In this document: piece after piece, positions 52,376 through 61,070 of the stretch
Position numbering within the stretch: position 1 is the stretch's first letter
Layout: every line of letters starts with the position of its first letter
Assembly (NCBI RefSeq): GCF_016908395.1
Contig: NZ_JAFBDU010000002.1
Coordinates: forward strand, 1 to 64,000
Direction of reading: 5' to 3'
DNA length: 64,000 nucleotides
Origin: Metabacillus crassostreae
GTDB taxonomy: Bacteria > Bacillota > Bacilli > Bacillales > Bacillaceae
The notes under the pieces: model-generated
What the model was told of the DNA's origin: nothing
Database searches by the model: none
Seen by the model: the letters and a program-made list of their open reading frames with translations, nothing else
Program-made: the position numbers and the translations under genes

Positions 52376-52846
52376 TTATTCAAATAGTGAAACATTTAAT
52401 TCTTTATTACAGCAATGAACAAGCATAGCATGTAGCTGTCCTCTATGATGATAAAGATGTGCTAAAATCTCTAAAAGCCATTCATACCTTGTATAAGAAA
52501 CACCCCAATATGATGTTACTTTCTCTGAAAGATCTACCCCTGACAAACTTAAATAATGCTTTTTTAATTGAAGAAAGTTACGATTTATAGCTATTTTCAT
52601 TTCACCTATTGAAATATATGAAGCACTAGTATAATAGTGTTTCATTTCTCTTTCTGACACAGAGTTCCCAATCATTAAATCCGCCTCACAAATATTTGTT
52701 AGATGTTCTAATAGCTCACCTATTGATGCTTTGTTTGAAGTTGGTCTAATAGTAAGGTCAGAATTGTCTAACTCATCCATAATTTGTATCAATGTTTCTA
52801 TTGCAACTTCAATCTGATGTAAAACACTTTGAACGTAATTATTCAT
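52376..52846 (-). CDS. DinB family protein
   Basis: A 156-aa four-helix-bundle protein of the DinB/YfiT-like superfamily. The metal-type His residues are in IGELLEHLTNICEAD near 48 and EILAHLYHHRGQLHAML near 128. The family includes thiol-dependent transferases with bacillithiol; most copies are uncharacterised. The ATG at 52846 is preferred to the TTG 9 bases earlier because GGAGTTGG then has normal spacing. Confidence 0.85.
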   Translation of the reverse strand: MNNYVQSVLHQIEVAIETLIQIMDELDNSDLTIRPTSNKASIGELLEHLTNICEADLMIGNSVSEREMKHYYTSASYISIGEMKIAINRNFLQLKKHYLSLSGVDLSEKVTSYWGVSYTRYEWLLEILAHLYHHRGQLHAMLVHCCNKELNVSLFE

Positions 52847-52960
52847 TTCAGCCAACTCCGTTTAAGTTTAGGATAAAATCTATTAAGTTGTTCACAGAAA
52901 GTAAGACTACTTGTTTTTATAGAATACTCAAATTAAAAACAATTAATTAGATAAATATAT

Positions 52961-52987
52961 TAAGATTTTACAGAAATTTGTCGATAT
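52961..52987 (+). promoter_or_regulatory. Sigma-D promoter of the chemoreceptor gene
   Basis: TAAG (52961-52964), exactly 15 bases, GTCGATAT (52980-52987). The sigma-D consensus is TAAA-N15-GCCGATAT, so 10 of 12 positions agree. It lies 44 bases before the chemoreceptor start, as expected for motility genes. Confidence 0.7.
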
Positions 52988-53031
52988 ATAGGAATATAAC
53001 ACCAAATCTTTTGTATTGAGGAGATTCAAAA

Positions 53032-54738
53032 ATGATCGTTAAAATTTTTAGAAATATCAAAATAGGCTGGAAGTATAGTGTAGCATTAATTTTTTCAATA
53101 GCTCTATTTGGAATATCGGCATTGATTATTTTCGGACAAATGCAAAATGTAAGCGATGAGCTTAATGCATTGGAAAGACGAAGTGAAAGAGCAGTTAAAA
53201 CAGAGGAAATGTCCGCTCTCTTTTCTAGTAAAGATATTAGAATTGCAGATTATATCAATAACCGAAATGATAACTATATTAAAGAATTCGAAGATAGAAG
53301 AACCGAGTTCAATACCTTACAAGAAGAACTTCAAAAATCTATTGATACAAAAAAAGAAGAAGAATTATTTAATTTAATCGCAAAAAATGACCAAAAAGTA
53401 AACGACATTTTCTTGAATGAAATCGTACCTGCAGTTAGTAGCGGAAATACAGCTGCTGTGTTATCAAACAGAGAACATACACAAATTTTAAGAAGTGCTT
53501 CAGTTAGATTATTAGATGATTTAAGAGAGCTTATTAATGAACAACGTGATGCTGCAATGGCTAATACTAAAAATAGTATACAACAATCAATCTATACGTT
53601 AATCATTTGTATTTCTATTTCTATCATTGTGGGAATTGTTATCGTACTTATTGTTAATCGTATTGTACAAAAAGGATTAAATTCAGTAATTGATATGGCT
53701 AAAGAGATTTCTGAAGGCAATTTATCAATTGAAGAAAATACGTATTCTGGAAAAGATGAAATTGCTCAACTTAGTACAGCGATGAATGAAATGCTTGTTA
53801 ACTTGAGGGGTATGGTAAATCAAATATCTAATGTGTCAGAAGTAGTATCTAGTCAAAGTGAGGAATTAACTCAGTCTGCAAATGAGGTAAAAGATGGAAG
53901 TAATCAAGTGGCGGCAACTATGCAAGAACTTTCCGCTGGTTCGGAGTCACAAGCAAACGCTTCAACAGATCTAGCTGAAACGATGATCTCATTTATTGGC
54001 AAAATACAAGAATCTAATTCTTACGGTGAAAACATTGTCACATCTTCTCATGCTGTTTTAGGATTAACTGAAGAAGGAAGTACTTTAATGAGTTCTTCTA
54101 TAAATCAAATGCAAAATATCAATCATATAGTCAAGAGTTCTGTAGAGAAGGTGAAACAGCTTGATACGAAATCAAAAGAAATCTCTAATTTAGTAGGTGT
54201 TATTCAATCTATTGCTGAGCAAACAAATTTACTTGCACTTAATGCAGCAATCGAAGCCGCTCGAGCAGGTGAACATGGAAAAGGCTTTGCTGTTGTTGCT
54301 GATGAAGTAAGGAAATTAGCTGTAGAAGTATCAGATTCAGTAGCGAATATTACCGGAATTGTTGAGAGTATTCAAGTTGAATCCAATAACGTTGTATCAA
54401 CTTTAGAATCTGGATACGAAGAGGTGGAAAAAGGAACGTCTTCTATCCAAACAACAGGTAAAACCTTCGAGGATATTAAAGCTGCTATATCAGCTGTTGT
54501 CAATCAAGTCCAAGATGTATCAAATCGATTAAAAGAAATTGATCAAGATTGTGGAAATATGAGCCATTCTATTGATAATATCGCATCTATTTCTGAAGAA
54601 TCAGCAGCAGGAATTGAACAAACATCTGCTTCTATTCAACAAACAAGCAGCTCAATGGAAGAAATATCCTTTAGCGCAGAGCATCTGTCAAAATTAGCAG
54701 AAGACCTTAACGGATTAGTGAGAAAGTTTAGATCGTAA
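53032..54738 (+). CDS. Methyl-accepting chemotaxis protein
   Basis: A 568-aa transmembrane chemoreceptor. Helix 1 at about 15-35, an external four-helix-bundle type sensor (37-185), helix 2 at about 188-209, a HAMP domain (210-262) and the long signalling coiled coil. The hairpin tip (396-430) is highly conserved: [20 protein letters not shown], then [16 protein letters not shown]. Heptad regularity suits the 44H class typical of Bacillus. GAGGAG precedes the ATG and a sigma-D-like promoter lies upstream. The ligand is unknown. Confidence 0.95.
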   Translation: MIVKIFRNIKIGWKYSVALIFSIALFGISALIIFGQMQNVSDELNALERRSERAVKTEEMSALFSSKDIRIADYINNRNDNYIKEFEDRRTEFNTLQEELQKSIDTKKEEELFNLIAKNDQKVNDIFLNEIVPAVSSGNTAAVLSNREHTQILRSASVRLLDDLRELINEQRDAAMANTKNSIQQSIYTLIICISISIIVGIVIVLIVNRIVQKGLNSVIDMAKEISEGNLSIEENTYSGKDEIAQLSTAMNEMLVNLRGMVNQISNVSEVVSSQSEELTQSANEVKDGSNQVAATMQELSAGSESQANASTDLAETMISFIGKIQESNSYGENIVTSSHAVLGLTEEGSTLMSSSINQMQNINHIVKSSVEKVKQLDTKSKEISNLVGVIQSIAEQTNLLALNAAIEAARAGEHGKGFAVVADEVRKLAVEVSDSVANITGIVESIQVESNNVVSTLESGYEEVEKGTSSIQTTGKTFEDIKAAISAVVNQVQDVSNRLKEIDQDCGNMSHSIDNIASISEESAAGIEQTSASIQQTSSSMEEISFSAEHLSKLAEDLNGLVRKFRS

Positions 54739-54753
54739 TATTAAATAAATGTA

Positions 54754-54797
54754 GATGACTCAAAGCAAACATTTTATCGCTATTGAGTCATCTTTTA
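54754..54797 (+). terminator. Terminator of the chemoreceptor gene
   Basis: GATGACTCAA pairs perfectly with TTGAGTCATC around a 19-base loop, followed by TTTTATT. Confidence 0.85.
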
Positions 54798-54841
54798 TTA
54801 TGTAGAGAAAGACCTTACAAGAATAATTCCCTTAACACAGT

Positions 54842-55204
54842 TTAAAAAGCATAATGATATAATCCATAATATAATGGACCTATAAGTATCACTAACATTA
54901 GAAATGATAAAACGATCCTGACAGCCTTTGGTATATCCTCAAAATCTTCATCTTCATAATGATCTTGTATAAACAGTCCAAAAAAGATGTCCCAAGCAAT
55001 CCCTCCAAAGAAGACTATTTTCCATACAAGGGGTGTTAATATTTGTATATTCGTAACAAACCCAAATAACCCAATCCATGTGATAATTGAAATAACAAAA
55101 TCAACCTTCGTTAATGTTGTTTTATACATACCTTTAATAAGAAAAAAGATTGCAGTTGTCCCTAAAAGCCCTAAATATATAATCCATAAAATATTCCCAT
55201 TCAT
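54842..55204 (-). CDS. Four-helix membrane protein of unknown function
   Basis: A 120-aa protein with four hydrophobic segments (about 4-23, 33-52, 60-78, 92-114) and an acidic loop (QDHYEDEDFEDIPK) between the third and fourth. AGAGGAAG precedes the ATG. No family is recognised; similar small proteins are common in Bacillus. It is convergent with the chemoreceptor gene. Confidence 0.7.
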   Translation of the reverse strand: MNGNILWIIYLGLLGTTAIFFLIKGMYKTTLTKVDFVISIITWIGLFGFVTNIQILTPLVWKIVFFGGIAWDIFFGLFIQDHYEDEDFEDIPKAVRIVLSFLMLVILIGPLYYGLYHYAF

Positions 55205-55384
55205 TTTTTCTTCCTCTTTCTATCTAATATTTACTAAACTTACTAAAACTAGAAATTAATTCTTAAAAAAAAGAAGATTTCTCAAAAAAGACATAAGTAA
55301 AAAAGACTATTTAATTTATTTATCTCATATAACTAGTATAATAGATATAGTACTATATAAGACAACATACATGGGGGAAAAATA

Positions 55385-56245
55385 ATGACTACAACAATGA
55401 CTATACACGATAAAGGAAAAGCTCAGGATGATCGACATCTACTTGACTCAATTATTATGGTTATTCCAATTATTCATTCAATGCTTCCACACATCGCTAT
55501 CGGTGTGACAAATACTGAAGAATGGATTGCATATTATCCTGGTAAAAAGATCGATATTGGAGCAAGACCCGGTCATAAAATTAATCCTAGAGAACCTCTA
55601 GCAGATTGTATTAAAAACAGGAAAATCATTCGAACAGAAGTAGATCCTGAATTTTTCGGATTTCCATTTACAGGTTTAGCAACACCAATCATCGAAGGAA
55701 ATAAAGTTGTTGGAGCTATTGCTATTCAAATCCAAGAACAAAATGAGAAAGAATTACGTCGAATTTCAGATCAAATAGTTATCTCTATTACTCAAGCAAA
55801 TAACCGTGTAACAACAATTGCAGAGGGAGCTGACGATCTCTCTCAAACGAGCAACACCCTTCTCTCTCAATCTAAAAAAGCAAAGGAAGAAGTTAAGAAC
55901 ACAGATGATGTTTTAACTTTCATTAAAAGAATTGCTGATCAAACAAACCTATTAGGATTAAACGCATCAATTGAGGCTGCACGTGCAGGTGATATGGGTA
56001 GAGGTTTTGGAGTTGTAGCAAATGAAATTAGAAAGCTTTCAAATGAGACAGTTTCCTCAACAGAAAAAATCCGTACAACACTAACAAACATACAAACGTC
56101 AATGGATGAAATATCAGCCTCCATTGAAAAAGTTGTAGCTGTAGGCAAAAACCAAGCCGCATCAACAGAAGATATTTCAACCTTCATCGATGAAATCGAA
56201 AAAATGAGTAAAGACTTAAATAAATATGCATCAGAGTTAGGCTAA
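55385..56245 (+). CDS. yfmS: Soluble chemoreceptor, YfmS-like
   Basis: A 286-aa receptor without membrane segments, the same length as B. subtilis YfmS. The N-terminal half (about 1-125) is a small sensor with [24 protein letters not shown], and the C-terminal half is a short signalling hairpin: [20 protein letters not shown], then [17 protein letters not shown]. It would join receptor arrays in the cytosol. A GGGGG ribosome binding site precedes the ATG and TATAAT lies at 55337-55342, without a clear -35. Confidence 0.9.
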   Translation: MTTTMTIHDKGKAQDDRHLLDSIIMVIPIIHSMLPHIAIGVTNTEEWIAYYPGKKIDIGARPGHKINPREPLADCIKNRKIIRTEVDPEFFGFPFTGLATPIIEGNKVVGAIAIQIQEQNEKELRRISDQIVISITQANNRVTTIAEGADDLSQTSNTLLSQSKKAKEEVKNTDDVLTFIKRIADQTNLLGLNASIEAARAGDMGRGFGVVANEIRKLSNETVSSTEKIRTTLTNIQTSMDEISASIEKVVAVGKNQAASTEDISTFIDEIEKMSKDLNKYASELG

Positions 56246-56261
56246 TCATTTTCATACACTA

Positions 56262-56292
56262 AAGGAGCAGAGATATCTATGCTCCTTCTTTT
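56262..56292 (+). terminator. Terminator of yfmS
   Basis: AAGGAGCA pairs with TGCTCCTT around a 10-base loop, followed by CTTTT. Confidence 0.75.
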
Positions 56293-56327
56293 ATATAATA
56301 AAAAGGCTTTCCCATTTATCAACAAAA

Positions 56328-56672
56328 TTAGAATTTATTAATTTTGTAAACCATTACGGTTTTGGAAGGAGAAAATACAACCTCCCCTTCTATAGAAAGC
56401 TCTGTTGCTAACTCTTGAGTTAATTTTTCACCATTCGCATTATGAATGGCTTCCATTTCTGTAGCATTTGGCATCAAAGTATCTGTTGACCAATCAATCC
56501 ATTTTCCATATTGGCTAATCCAATCCATTAGTTTTTCCTCCAGGTTTTTTGATATCTTAAAATCCTCTATATCTAAATTGTAACCACACTGATTACACCA
56601 AATTGGATCTGCCCCAATATCTGCTTCGACCTTAAATTCATGTACTTTATTTACTCCACATCCACATTCCAT
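56328..56672 (-). CDS. Cys-rich small protein, probable zinc-binding
   Basis: A 114-aa protein starting MECGCGVNKVHEFKVEADIG, with CGC near the N-terminus and CNQCGYN near 26-32, a four-Cys arrangement suited to zinc. The rest is soluble and helical (EEKLMDWISQYGKWIDW) with a short beta end. The ATG at 56672 follows AAAGGTGGG. No family is recognised, though similar proteins occur in other Bacillus. Confidence 0.7.
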   Translation of the reverse strand: MECGCGVNKVHEFKVEADIGADPIWCNQCGYNLDIEDFKISKNLEEKLMDWISQYGKWIDWSTDTLMPNATEMEAIHNANGEKLTQELATELSIEGEVVFSPSKTVMVYKINKF

Positions 56673-56835
56673 ATTAATACCCACCTTTTAAAGTTTATGT
56701 ATATCAGTATACAGTTTCACACCAATTACCTCAGTCAATAATTGATCATTCTGTTCATTACTTATTAACGTTTTTTCTGTGTATTGTTTTCTTCAAGTTA
56801 CGATGGAGATCATAGTCTACGAAAAACTCTATTAA

Positions 56836-56862
56836 AAAACCACTCACAAATTGAGTGGTTTT
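56836..56862 (-). terminator. Terminator left behind the chemoreceptor fragment
   Basis: On the minus strand AAAACCACTCA pairs with TGAGTGGTTTT, followed by T-rich sequence. It follows the chemoreceptor tail at 56871-56922. Confidence 0.8.
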
Positions 56863-56870
56863 CATACTTA

Positions 56871-56922
56871 TTATAATCTAAATTTACTAACAACTGATTT
56901 TAATTCTTCTGCCATTTGCGTT
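56871..56922 (-). pseudogene. C-terminal tail of a lost chemotaxis receptor
   Basis: The minus strand reads RTQMAEELKSVVSKFRL-stop, the standard end of Bacillus chemoreceptors (compare [15 protein letters not shown] at the end of the intact receptor at 53032-54738), and its terminator is still in place. Upstream of about 56922 the homology stops abruptly, so all but the last 17 or so codons were deleted. Confidence 0.6.
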
Positions 56923-56946
56923 CGGCCTATAAACTACAAATGGTAG

Positions 56947-57312
56947 TTAATTACTCCCTGCTATTTTTTTATCCAAAAAGTCATTATAACTTTCAACATA
57001 ATAAGGTGTTTTATCTTTCTCAAGAATAATAAAACCAGTACTATCATTAAATCTCATTTTCTCATGAGCTTTTCTGAAAGAATCATCAACCTTATAATAA
57101 ATTGTGAGACCGCTAACTGACTGATCTTCCTTAAATTCATCAATACTCTTCTTAAAATAAGTTGTAGTATTTTTTTCATCTTCATATCCTACAACGTAAT
57201 ATTCATTTTCACTTTCTGGTATAAAATCAATGAATTCCTTCGGTATTGTATTTGCGCTTGTACAGCCAGTTAAAATAAGTAAAAAAATTAGGAATATTAA
57301 TTTGCATCTCAT
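56947..57312 (-). CDS. Small lipoprotein
   Basis: A 121-aa lipoprotein: MRCKLIFLIFLLILTGC with lipobox LTGC, then a compact domain rich in Asp/Glu and aromatic residues (YYVVGYEDEKNTTTYFKKSI, SGLTIYYKVDDSFRKAHEKM). The ATG at 57312 follows AAGGTGG. It starts 14 bases after the ccdA-like gene, so the two probably form an operon. No family is recognised. Confidence 0.75.
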   Translation of the reverse strand: MRCKLIFLIFLLILTGCTSANTIPKEFIDFIPESENEYYVVGYEDEKNTTTYFKKSIDEFKEDQSVSGLTIYYKVDDSFRKAHEKMRFNDSTGFIILEKDKTPYYVESYNDFLDKKIAGSN

Positions 57313-57325
57313 ATTTAATTCCACC

Positions 57326-58045
57326 TTATTTCTTCTGTAATAAATCTAATAGCTTATATTGAAACTCTTGAAACCAAATCGTGAAATAGGTCATCTGATC
57401 AAAATATAGTAAAATACCAAGAATAATCATGACAAATCCACCAATTTTCATAAACATTCGTGAGTACTTCAAGATGAATTTCGTTTTGCTAATAAAAAAA
57501 GCCATAATAATGAAAGGTAAACAAAAACCAAGCGAATAGCCAGTAATATTGATCATCGCTTGTGAAGGATTCAAAGCACTCGTATACATAATAACACCAA
57601 ATATTGGACCGATACATGGAGTCCAACCAGCTGCAAAACCTAGACCAATAAAGAAGGAATTTATATAACCAATCTTCCTTTTTTTCTGTGATCGAGTATC
57701 CTTCAGCATAAATTTCGGCTGAAAAACTTCCAGCATAAACAAACCCATTAAAACAATAAATATACCACCTAACATTCTAATTAAATCTTGGTACTCTTTG
57801 AAAATAGCACCAACACTACTCATCGAAAATCCTAATATATAATAAATAACAGAAAATCCGATCGAAAAGAATACAGAATGTGTAAGAATCGTTTTTCTAT
57901 GTAAATTGGACTTCTCACCCTTTAACTCACTTACTGACATACCAGTAATATATGAAATAAACGATGGATAAAGCGGTAAACAACAGGGTGAAATAAACGC
58001 CAACAACCCTCCACTAAAAGCTAATAAAAAAGTCATATTTTCCAT
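57326..58045 (-). CDS. ccdA: CcdA-type thiol-disulfide carrier membrane protein
   Basis: A 239-aa protein with six helices of the CcdA/DsbD family. The redox Cys pair sits in FISPCCLPLYPSFISYITG (near 19-37) and in GWTPCIGPIFG (near 140). CcdA passes electrons from thioredoxin to external thiol proteins for cytochrome c maturation and spore synthesis. The ATG at 58045 follows TAGGAGGG. No thioredoxin-like partner is adjacent, and this may be a second copy beside the main ccdA. Confidence 0.88.
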   Translation of the reverse strand: MENMTFLLAFSGGLLAFISPCCLPLYPSFISYITGMSVSELKGEKSNLHRKTILTHSVFFSIGFSVIYYILGFSMSSVGAIFKEYQDLIRMLGGIFIVLMGLFMLEVFQPKFMLKDTRSQKKRKIGYINSFFIGLGFAAGWTPCIGPIFGVIMYTSALNPSQAMINITGYSLGFCLPFIIMAFFISKTKFILKYSRMFMKIGGFVMIILGILLYFDQMTYFTIWFQEFQYKLLDLLQKK

Positions 58046-58163
58046 ATAATCCCTCCTAACACCCATTATAAAGAAAAACTAAGCAAAAAAAGGCTAAAAA
58101 GATGAACGTTTTATAACGAATGGATTTGGGGTGTTGTTAATAGCTGTTACAAACATTCTATTT

Positions 58164-58520
58164 CTAGACAAAGGCCTTAAATTGTAAATGTACACCTAGA
58201 TTGTCTTCTCCTCCATTACAAGTATCATGGTGTAAAAAATAATTTTTAAATAGAAAATGGTTGAAGGTTATAATTTTTATAATGAAATGACAAATATTGA
58301 AGTTAACAGAAGAAAAAGAAGAAATAAATATTATGTTTTGACGTGGATTAAATGACAGATATGCATTAGGAAACCTAACAGGTGCTGCTAATGAAAAATA
58401 TTGATTTTTCTTCATTTTATAATTCCCAGTTGAATAAGAAATGATTATTAATGCGACACCACAAACTGCATAAACGATTGCGAAACTAATTAAAATTCTT
58501 CTATTGACAGTGTGATGATC
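58164..58520 (-). pseudogene. Possible broken membrane protein
   Basis: One minus-strand frame runs from about 58520 through RRILISFAIVYAVCGVALII ISYSTGNYKMKKNQYF, a plausible membrane helix and basic end, to a stop at 58164, but has no start codon with a ribosome binding site. The later part (IIFISSFSSVNFNICHFIIK) shows no pattern. It may be a decayed gene or chance. The remainder of 58067-58571 shows nothing recognised. Confidence 0.25.
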
Positions 58521-58571
58521 AAAAAATTAAAGACCTACTCTAAAGATATTGTTTTAGTGGAGACTATTTAG

Positions 58572-58700
58572 GTTGATTGGAGCGGAAGGTGCGAGACTCC
58601 TGCGGGTGCAGCGGGACAGGTGAGATCCCACAGGCGCTGTGCGCCGAGGAAGCTCACCGCCCGCCCCGCGGAAAGCGAGCATCCTGTAGCAGAAATCAAC
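58572..58700. repeat. Modular repeat element, copy E (GTTGATT-ended core)
   Basis: A 129-bp element bounded by GTTGATT (58572-58578) and AATCAAC (58694-58700). The inside is markedly GC-rich: GGAGCGGAAGGTGCGAGACT, CAGGTGAGATCCCACAGGCG, GCTCACCGCCCGCCCCGCGG and AAAGCGAGCATCCTGTAGC. It contains GGTGAG...CTCACC inverted arms. It is the best-kept core copy. An open frame across it (58577-58798) has no ribosome binding site. Confidence 0.75.
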
Positions 58701-58730
58701 TATCACAATACTTATATTTACCCCTACGTC

Positions 58731-58979
58731 CTATCTACTATACTCTTTATATGCTTTTCTATCTTTATAAAAATCTAAACAGCCCAAAAACTCATTAGCT
58801 AATATCTCCATTTTCTCCAAATCATTTCTAGTCACAACAGAATCGGCTGGATCCCACCTCACCGTTCTAACAAAATAATAATTTTTTATCGGTGCAAAAA
58901 TAACTTTTGAAAAAGGATAGTCATCAAACATAAATTCAATAGTACCTCGTCTTTTATAGGAATGATTGATAATTTTCAT
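58731..58979 (-). CDS. Small protein of unknown function
   Basis: An 82-aa basic protein: MKIINHSYKRRGTIEFMFDD, VIFAPIKNYYFVRTVRWDPA DSVVTRND and a helical acidic end. GTGGAAAG lies before the ATG at fair spacing. No family is recognised. It is followed by repeat copy E and lies downstream of another small gene on the same strand. Confidence 0.55.
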   Translation of the reverse strand: MKIINHSYKRRGTIEFMFDDYPFSKVIFAPIKNYYFVRTVRWDPADSVVTRNDLEKMEILANEFLGCLDFYKDRKAYKEYSR

Positions 58980-59029
58980 GAATAACTTTCCACACCTTTT
59001 ATCTTGTTGGTTTAGTTAACCCTGCTTAT

Positions 59030-59362
59030 TTAAAAAAGAGATAGCTGCATATCTCCATCTTCATGATCGTTACTATCTTCTACATTTTCCTTACCTATGG
59101 GTTCAGGTTCCTGAAGCACCTTTGACACAACCTCATATCTACAATCATTTTGATCTTTCTCCAATGATTTCAATACTTCACTCTTCATTAATTTCTCTAG
59201 GTAAAGAACAACCTCAACATATAGCTTAGGTCTGCCTGTAGAATATTGTTTATCAGAAAAACCATAGTTTTCGATTAGCTCATTACATAATGTCATAGCG
59301 GAAATTTGGTCATGCTTTTCTATATAGCTTGCAATATCTAAATATAACTTTTGCTTATTCAT
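59030..59362 (-). CDS. Small protein of unknown function with winged-helix-like N-terminus
   Basis: A 110-aa protein. Residues 1-80 (KLYLDIASYIEKHDQISAMT LCNELIENYGFSDKQYSTGR PKLYVEVVLYLEKLMKSEVL) read as helix-turn-helix-like segments. The end is very acidic with a terminal LSLF. AAGGTGGG precedes the ATG at 59362. No known family is recognised; a DNA-binding role is only a guess from the pattern. Confidence 0.6.
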   Translation of the reverse strand: MNKQKLYLDIASYIEKHDQISAMTLCNELIENYGFSDKQYSTGRPKLYVEVVLYLEKLMKSEVLKSLEKDQNDCRYEVVSKVLQEPEPIGKENVEDSNDHEDGDMQLSLF

Positions 59363-59428
59363 ATGGCCCACCTTTTATCGTTCTTCCTTTATTATACCGT
59401 ACTCTTTATCCAACAAAAATAAGCAGGT

Positions 59429-59782
59429 TTATACATTTTCACTTACTGTATTATCTTCAACCTTCTGAGGTGTTGAGTTTAATAAATAAATGCCAGCTAT
59501 AACAAGAGATAGCCCTAACATCTTGTATAAATTAAAGCTTTCTTGAAAAAGTATAACACCTATTAATGCTGTAAGAGCAGTGCCTAAGCCTGACCATGTT
59601 GCATAAGCTGATGACAAAGGTATTGTTTTAAGAGCATAACTTAAAGCGAAGAATGCTAGTGAAAATCCAACAATTACACCAATTGAAGGTATGAAATTTG
59701 TAAAACCATTTGATAGTTTTAACATTGTTGATCCAAAAACCTCTGATAGCACAGCGATCATTAAAAATAGTATCCCCTTCAT
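59429..59782 (-). CDS. SMR family efflux protein, subunit 2 (YvdR-like)
   Basis: A 117-aa small multidrug resistance protein with four helices. The essential Glu is in AVLSEVFGSTMLKLSNGFT; YALKTIPLSSAYATWSGLGT and GVILFQESFNLYKMLGL are further signatures. AAGGAAGGAG precedes the ATG. It forms a pair with the neighbouring SMR gene; such pairs work as antiparallel heterodimers exporting cationic drugs or guanidinium-type compounds. The TetR-SMR-SMR order resembles B. subtilis yvdTSR. Confidence 0.9.
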   Translation of the reverse strand: MKGILFLMIAVLSEVFGSTMLKLSNGFTNFIPSIGVIVGFSLAFFALSYALKTIPLSSAYATWSGLGTALTALIGVILFQESFNLYKMLGLSLVIAGIYLLNSTPQKVEDNTVSENV

Positions 59783-59799
59783 ATTTTCTCCTTCCTTTC

Positions 59800-60114
59800 T
59801 TAATTACTCATATTCATTAGTACTAAACCAACAACTAGTAAACCTATACCTACAAACCCTTTTTTACTGATTTTTTCCTTAAAAAGAAAAACACCTATAC
59901 AAACTGTGAAAATAGTTCCAATACCACTCCATGTAGCATAAACGATACCTAAGGGTAGTGTTTTCAATGTAATGGAGAGTAAATAAAATGCCAATCCATA
60001 ACCGATAACAACACATAGTACAGGAATTAATTTTTTAAATCCATCAGAAAGTTTTAACATAGTTGAACCAAATACCTCAAGTAGGATTGAACAAAATAAT
60101 AATAGATAGGCCAT
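59800..60114 (-). CDS. SMR family efflux protein, subunit 1 (YvdS-like)
   Basis: A 104-aa four-helix SMR protein: the conserved Glu in SILLEVFGSTMLKLSDGF, then LKTLPLGIVYATWSGIGTIF TV and GVFLFKEKIS. It starts 3 bases after the TetR-type gene and ends 17 bases before the second SMR gene, so all three share one transcript. The partners share about the first 20 residues closely, which suggests gene duplication. Confidence 0.9.
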   Translation of the reverse strand: MAYLLLFCSILLEVFGSTMLKLSDGFKKLIPVLCVVIGYGLAFYLLSITLKTLPLGIVYATWSGIGTIFTVCIGVFLFKEKISKKGFVGIGLLVVGLVLMNMSN

Positions 60115-60117
60115 TAA

Positions 60118-60654
60118 CTATACCTCTTCAAGCTTTCCCAGTAAATATTTGATAAGATGAACAGCTTCTTCTTTTTCAATAACATCTAGTTGAAACATGC
60201 TTGAAAACCATAGTCCATCACAAACAAATCGTATAGTTAATACTTCTTCTCGTTTTACCTTTTCTCTCTTGAAATCAAGTTCCCATTGTTCATATTGCTT
60301 TTTCCAAAGTGTTAAGGCTTCTATATTATTTGCCAATGAAGCTAATAAACTTGAGTTTAGTAATATATGATTTGAATCTCTAAGTTCATTTAGTGTTGCC
60401 AATGCATAAGCTCTTAAAAATCTCCCGTTTTCTTCTTTTATATTTACCATTTCTAAATCAATCTTCTTTTTGAACTCCTCTAAAGCATAAACATTGAGTG
60501 CTGTTAATAACTCTTCTTTGTTAGGAAAATGATAAAGTAATCCGCCCTTACTAATTCCTGCTTCTTTTGCGACCATTTCTAATGTTAATTTATTTAACCC
60601 AAGATTAACAATAACTCTAGAAGCCGCTTCTAAAATCTCTGATTGTCTACTCAT
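60118..60654 (-). CDS. TetR family repressor of the SMR operon (YvdT-like)
   Basis: A 178-aa TetR regulator. The DNA-binding domain is SRQSEILEAASRVIVNLGLN KLTLEMVAKEAGISKGGLLY HFPNKEELL (about 2-50), and the rest is the ligand domain. The ATG at 60654 follows GTGAGG. A perfect palindrome (ACCGTC-TG-GACGGT) lies 23 bases upstream, probably its operator, so it would repress its own operon until a drug-like ligand binds. Confidence 0.92.
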   Translation of the reverse strand: MSRQSEILEAASRVIVNLGLNKLTLEMVAKEAGISKGGLLYHFPNKEELLTALNVYALEEFKKKIDLEMVNIKEENGRFLRAYALATLNELRDSNHILLNSSLLASLANNIEALTLWKKQYEQWELDFKREKVKREEVLTIRFVCDGLWFSSMFQLDVIEKEEAVHLIKYLLGKLEEV

Positions 60655-60677
60655 GACCAGCACCTCACTTCAACTGT

Positions 60678-60691
60678 ACCGTCTGGACGGT
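60678..60691. promoter_or_regulatory. Palindromic TetR operator
   Basis: ACCGTCTGGACGGT has 6-bp inverted arms around TG. It lies just upstream of the TetR start and downstream of a possible promoter (TTGACC near 60728, TAAACT near 60703), where a bound repressor would block transcription. Confidence 0.75.
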
Positions 60692-60944
60692 TTTGTAACT
60701 AGTTTACAGTCTTACATTGCCTATGGTCAATCGTTTATCTAAGCTGCTGGCATCCTCTTTTATTCATATTCATTATTAATAAATAAGGCAAAATAACATG
60801 TCAAAATAGTTTTTTTAGTATCTTCTATTGAAATGTTCTACATAATGACATTATAATAATGAATTCGTCAAAAAATTATATCTATTTTTCTTAATCAAGA
60901 TCTAGAGTAATATATTTAAATATATCGGAAATATTTTTTTATTG

Positions 60945-60963
60945 CTGCAAATATATTTTGCAG
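60945..60963. promoter_or_regulatory. Inverted repeat, probable activator site for the sigma-L promoter
   Basis: CTGCAAA-TATAT-TTTGCAG, 7-bp perfect arms. Its centre is 64 bases upstream of the -12 element, in the range where activators of sigma-54 promoters bind. RocR sites contain similar TGCAAA/TTTGCA halves as far as I recall, so RocR is the first candidate. Confidence 0.6.
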
Positions 60964-61003
60964 GTTTCTTACATCAAATTAAGGTATATAACCAACTTGT
61001 CAC

Positions 61004-61020
61004 TTGGCACAAAACTTGCT
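61004..61020 (+). promoter_or_regulatory. Sigma-L (sigma-54) -24/-12 promoter
   Basis: TTGGCACAAAACTTGCT holds GG (61006-61007) and GC (61018-61019) at the required 12-base spacing and matches TTGGCAC-N5-TTGCT at every fixed base. Transcription would start near 61031, about 78 bases before the YjiH-family start. Confidence 0.85.
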
Positions 61021-61070
61021 TATTAATTTTTATATATTATGACTATTCAAAAAAGGGAAGGGGCTTAAAT

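Noticed and set aside
58577-58798. 73-aa open frame across the GC-rich repeat core
   Set aside because: The frame comes from base composition of copy E; no ribosome binding site and no protein likeness.
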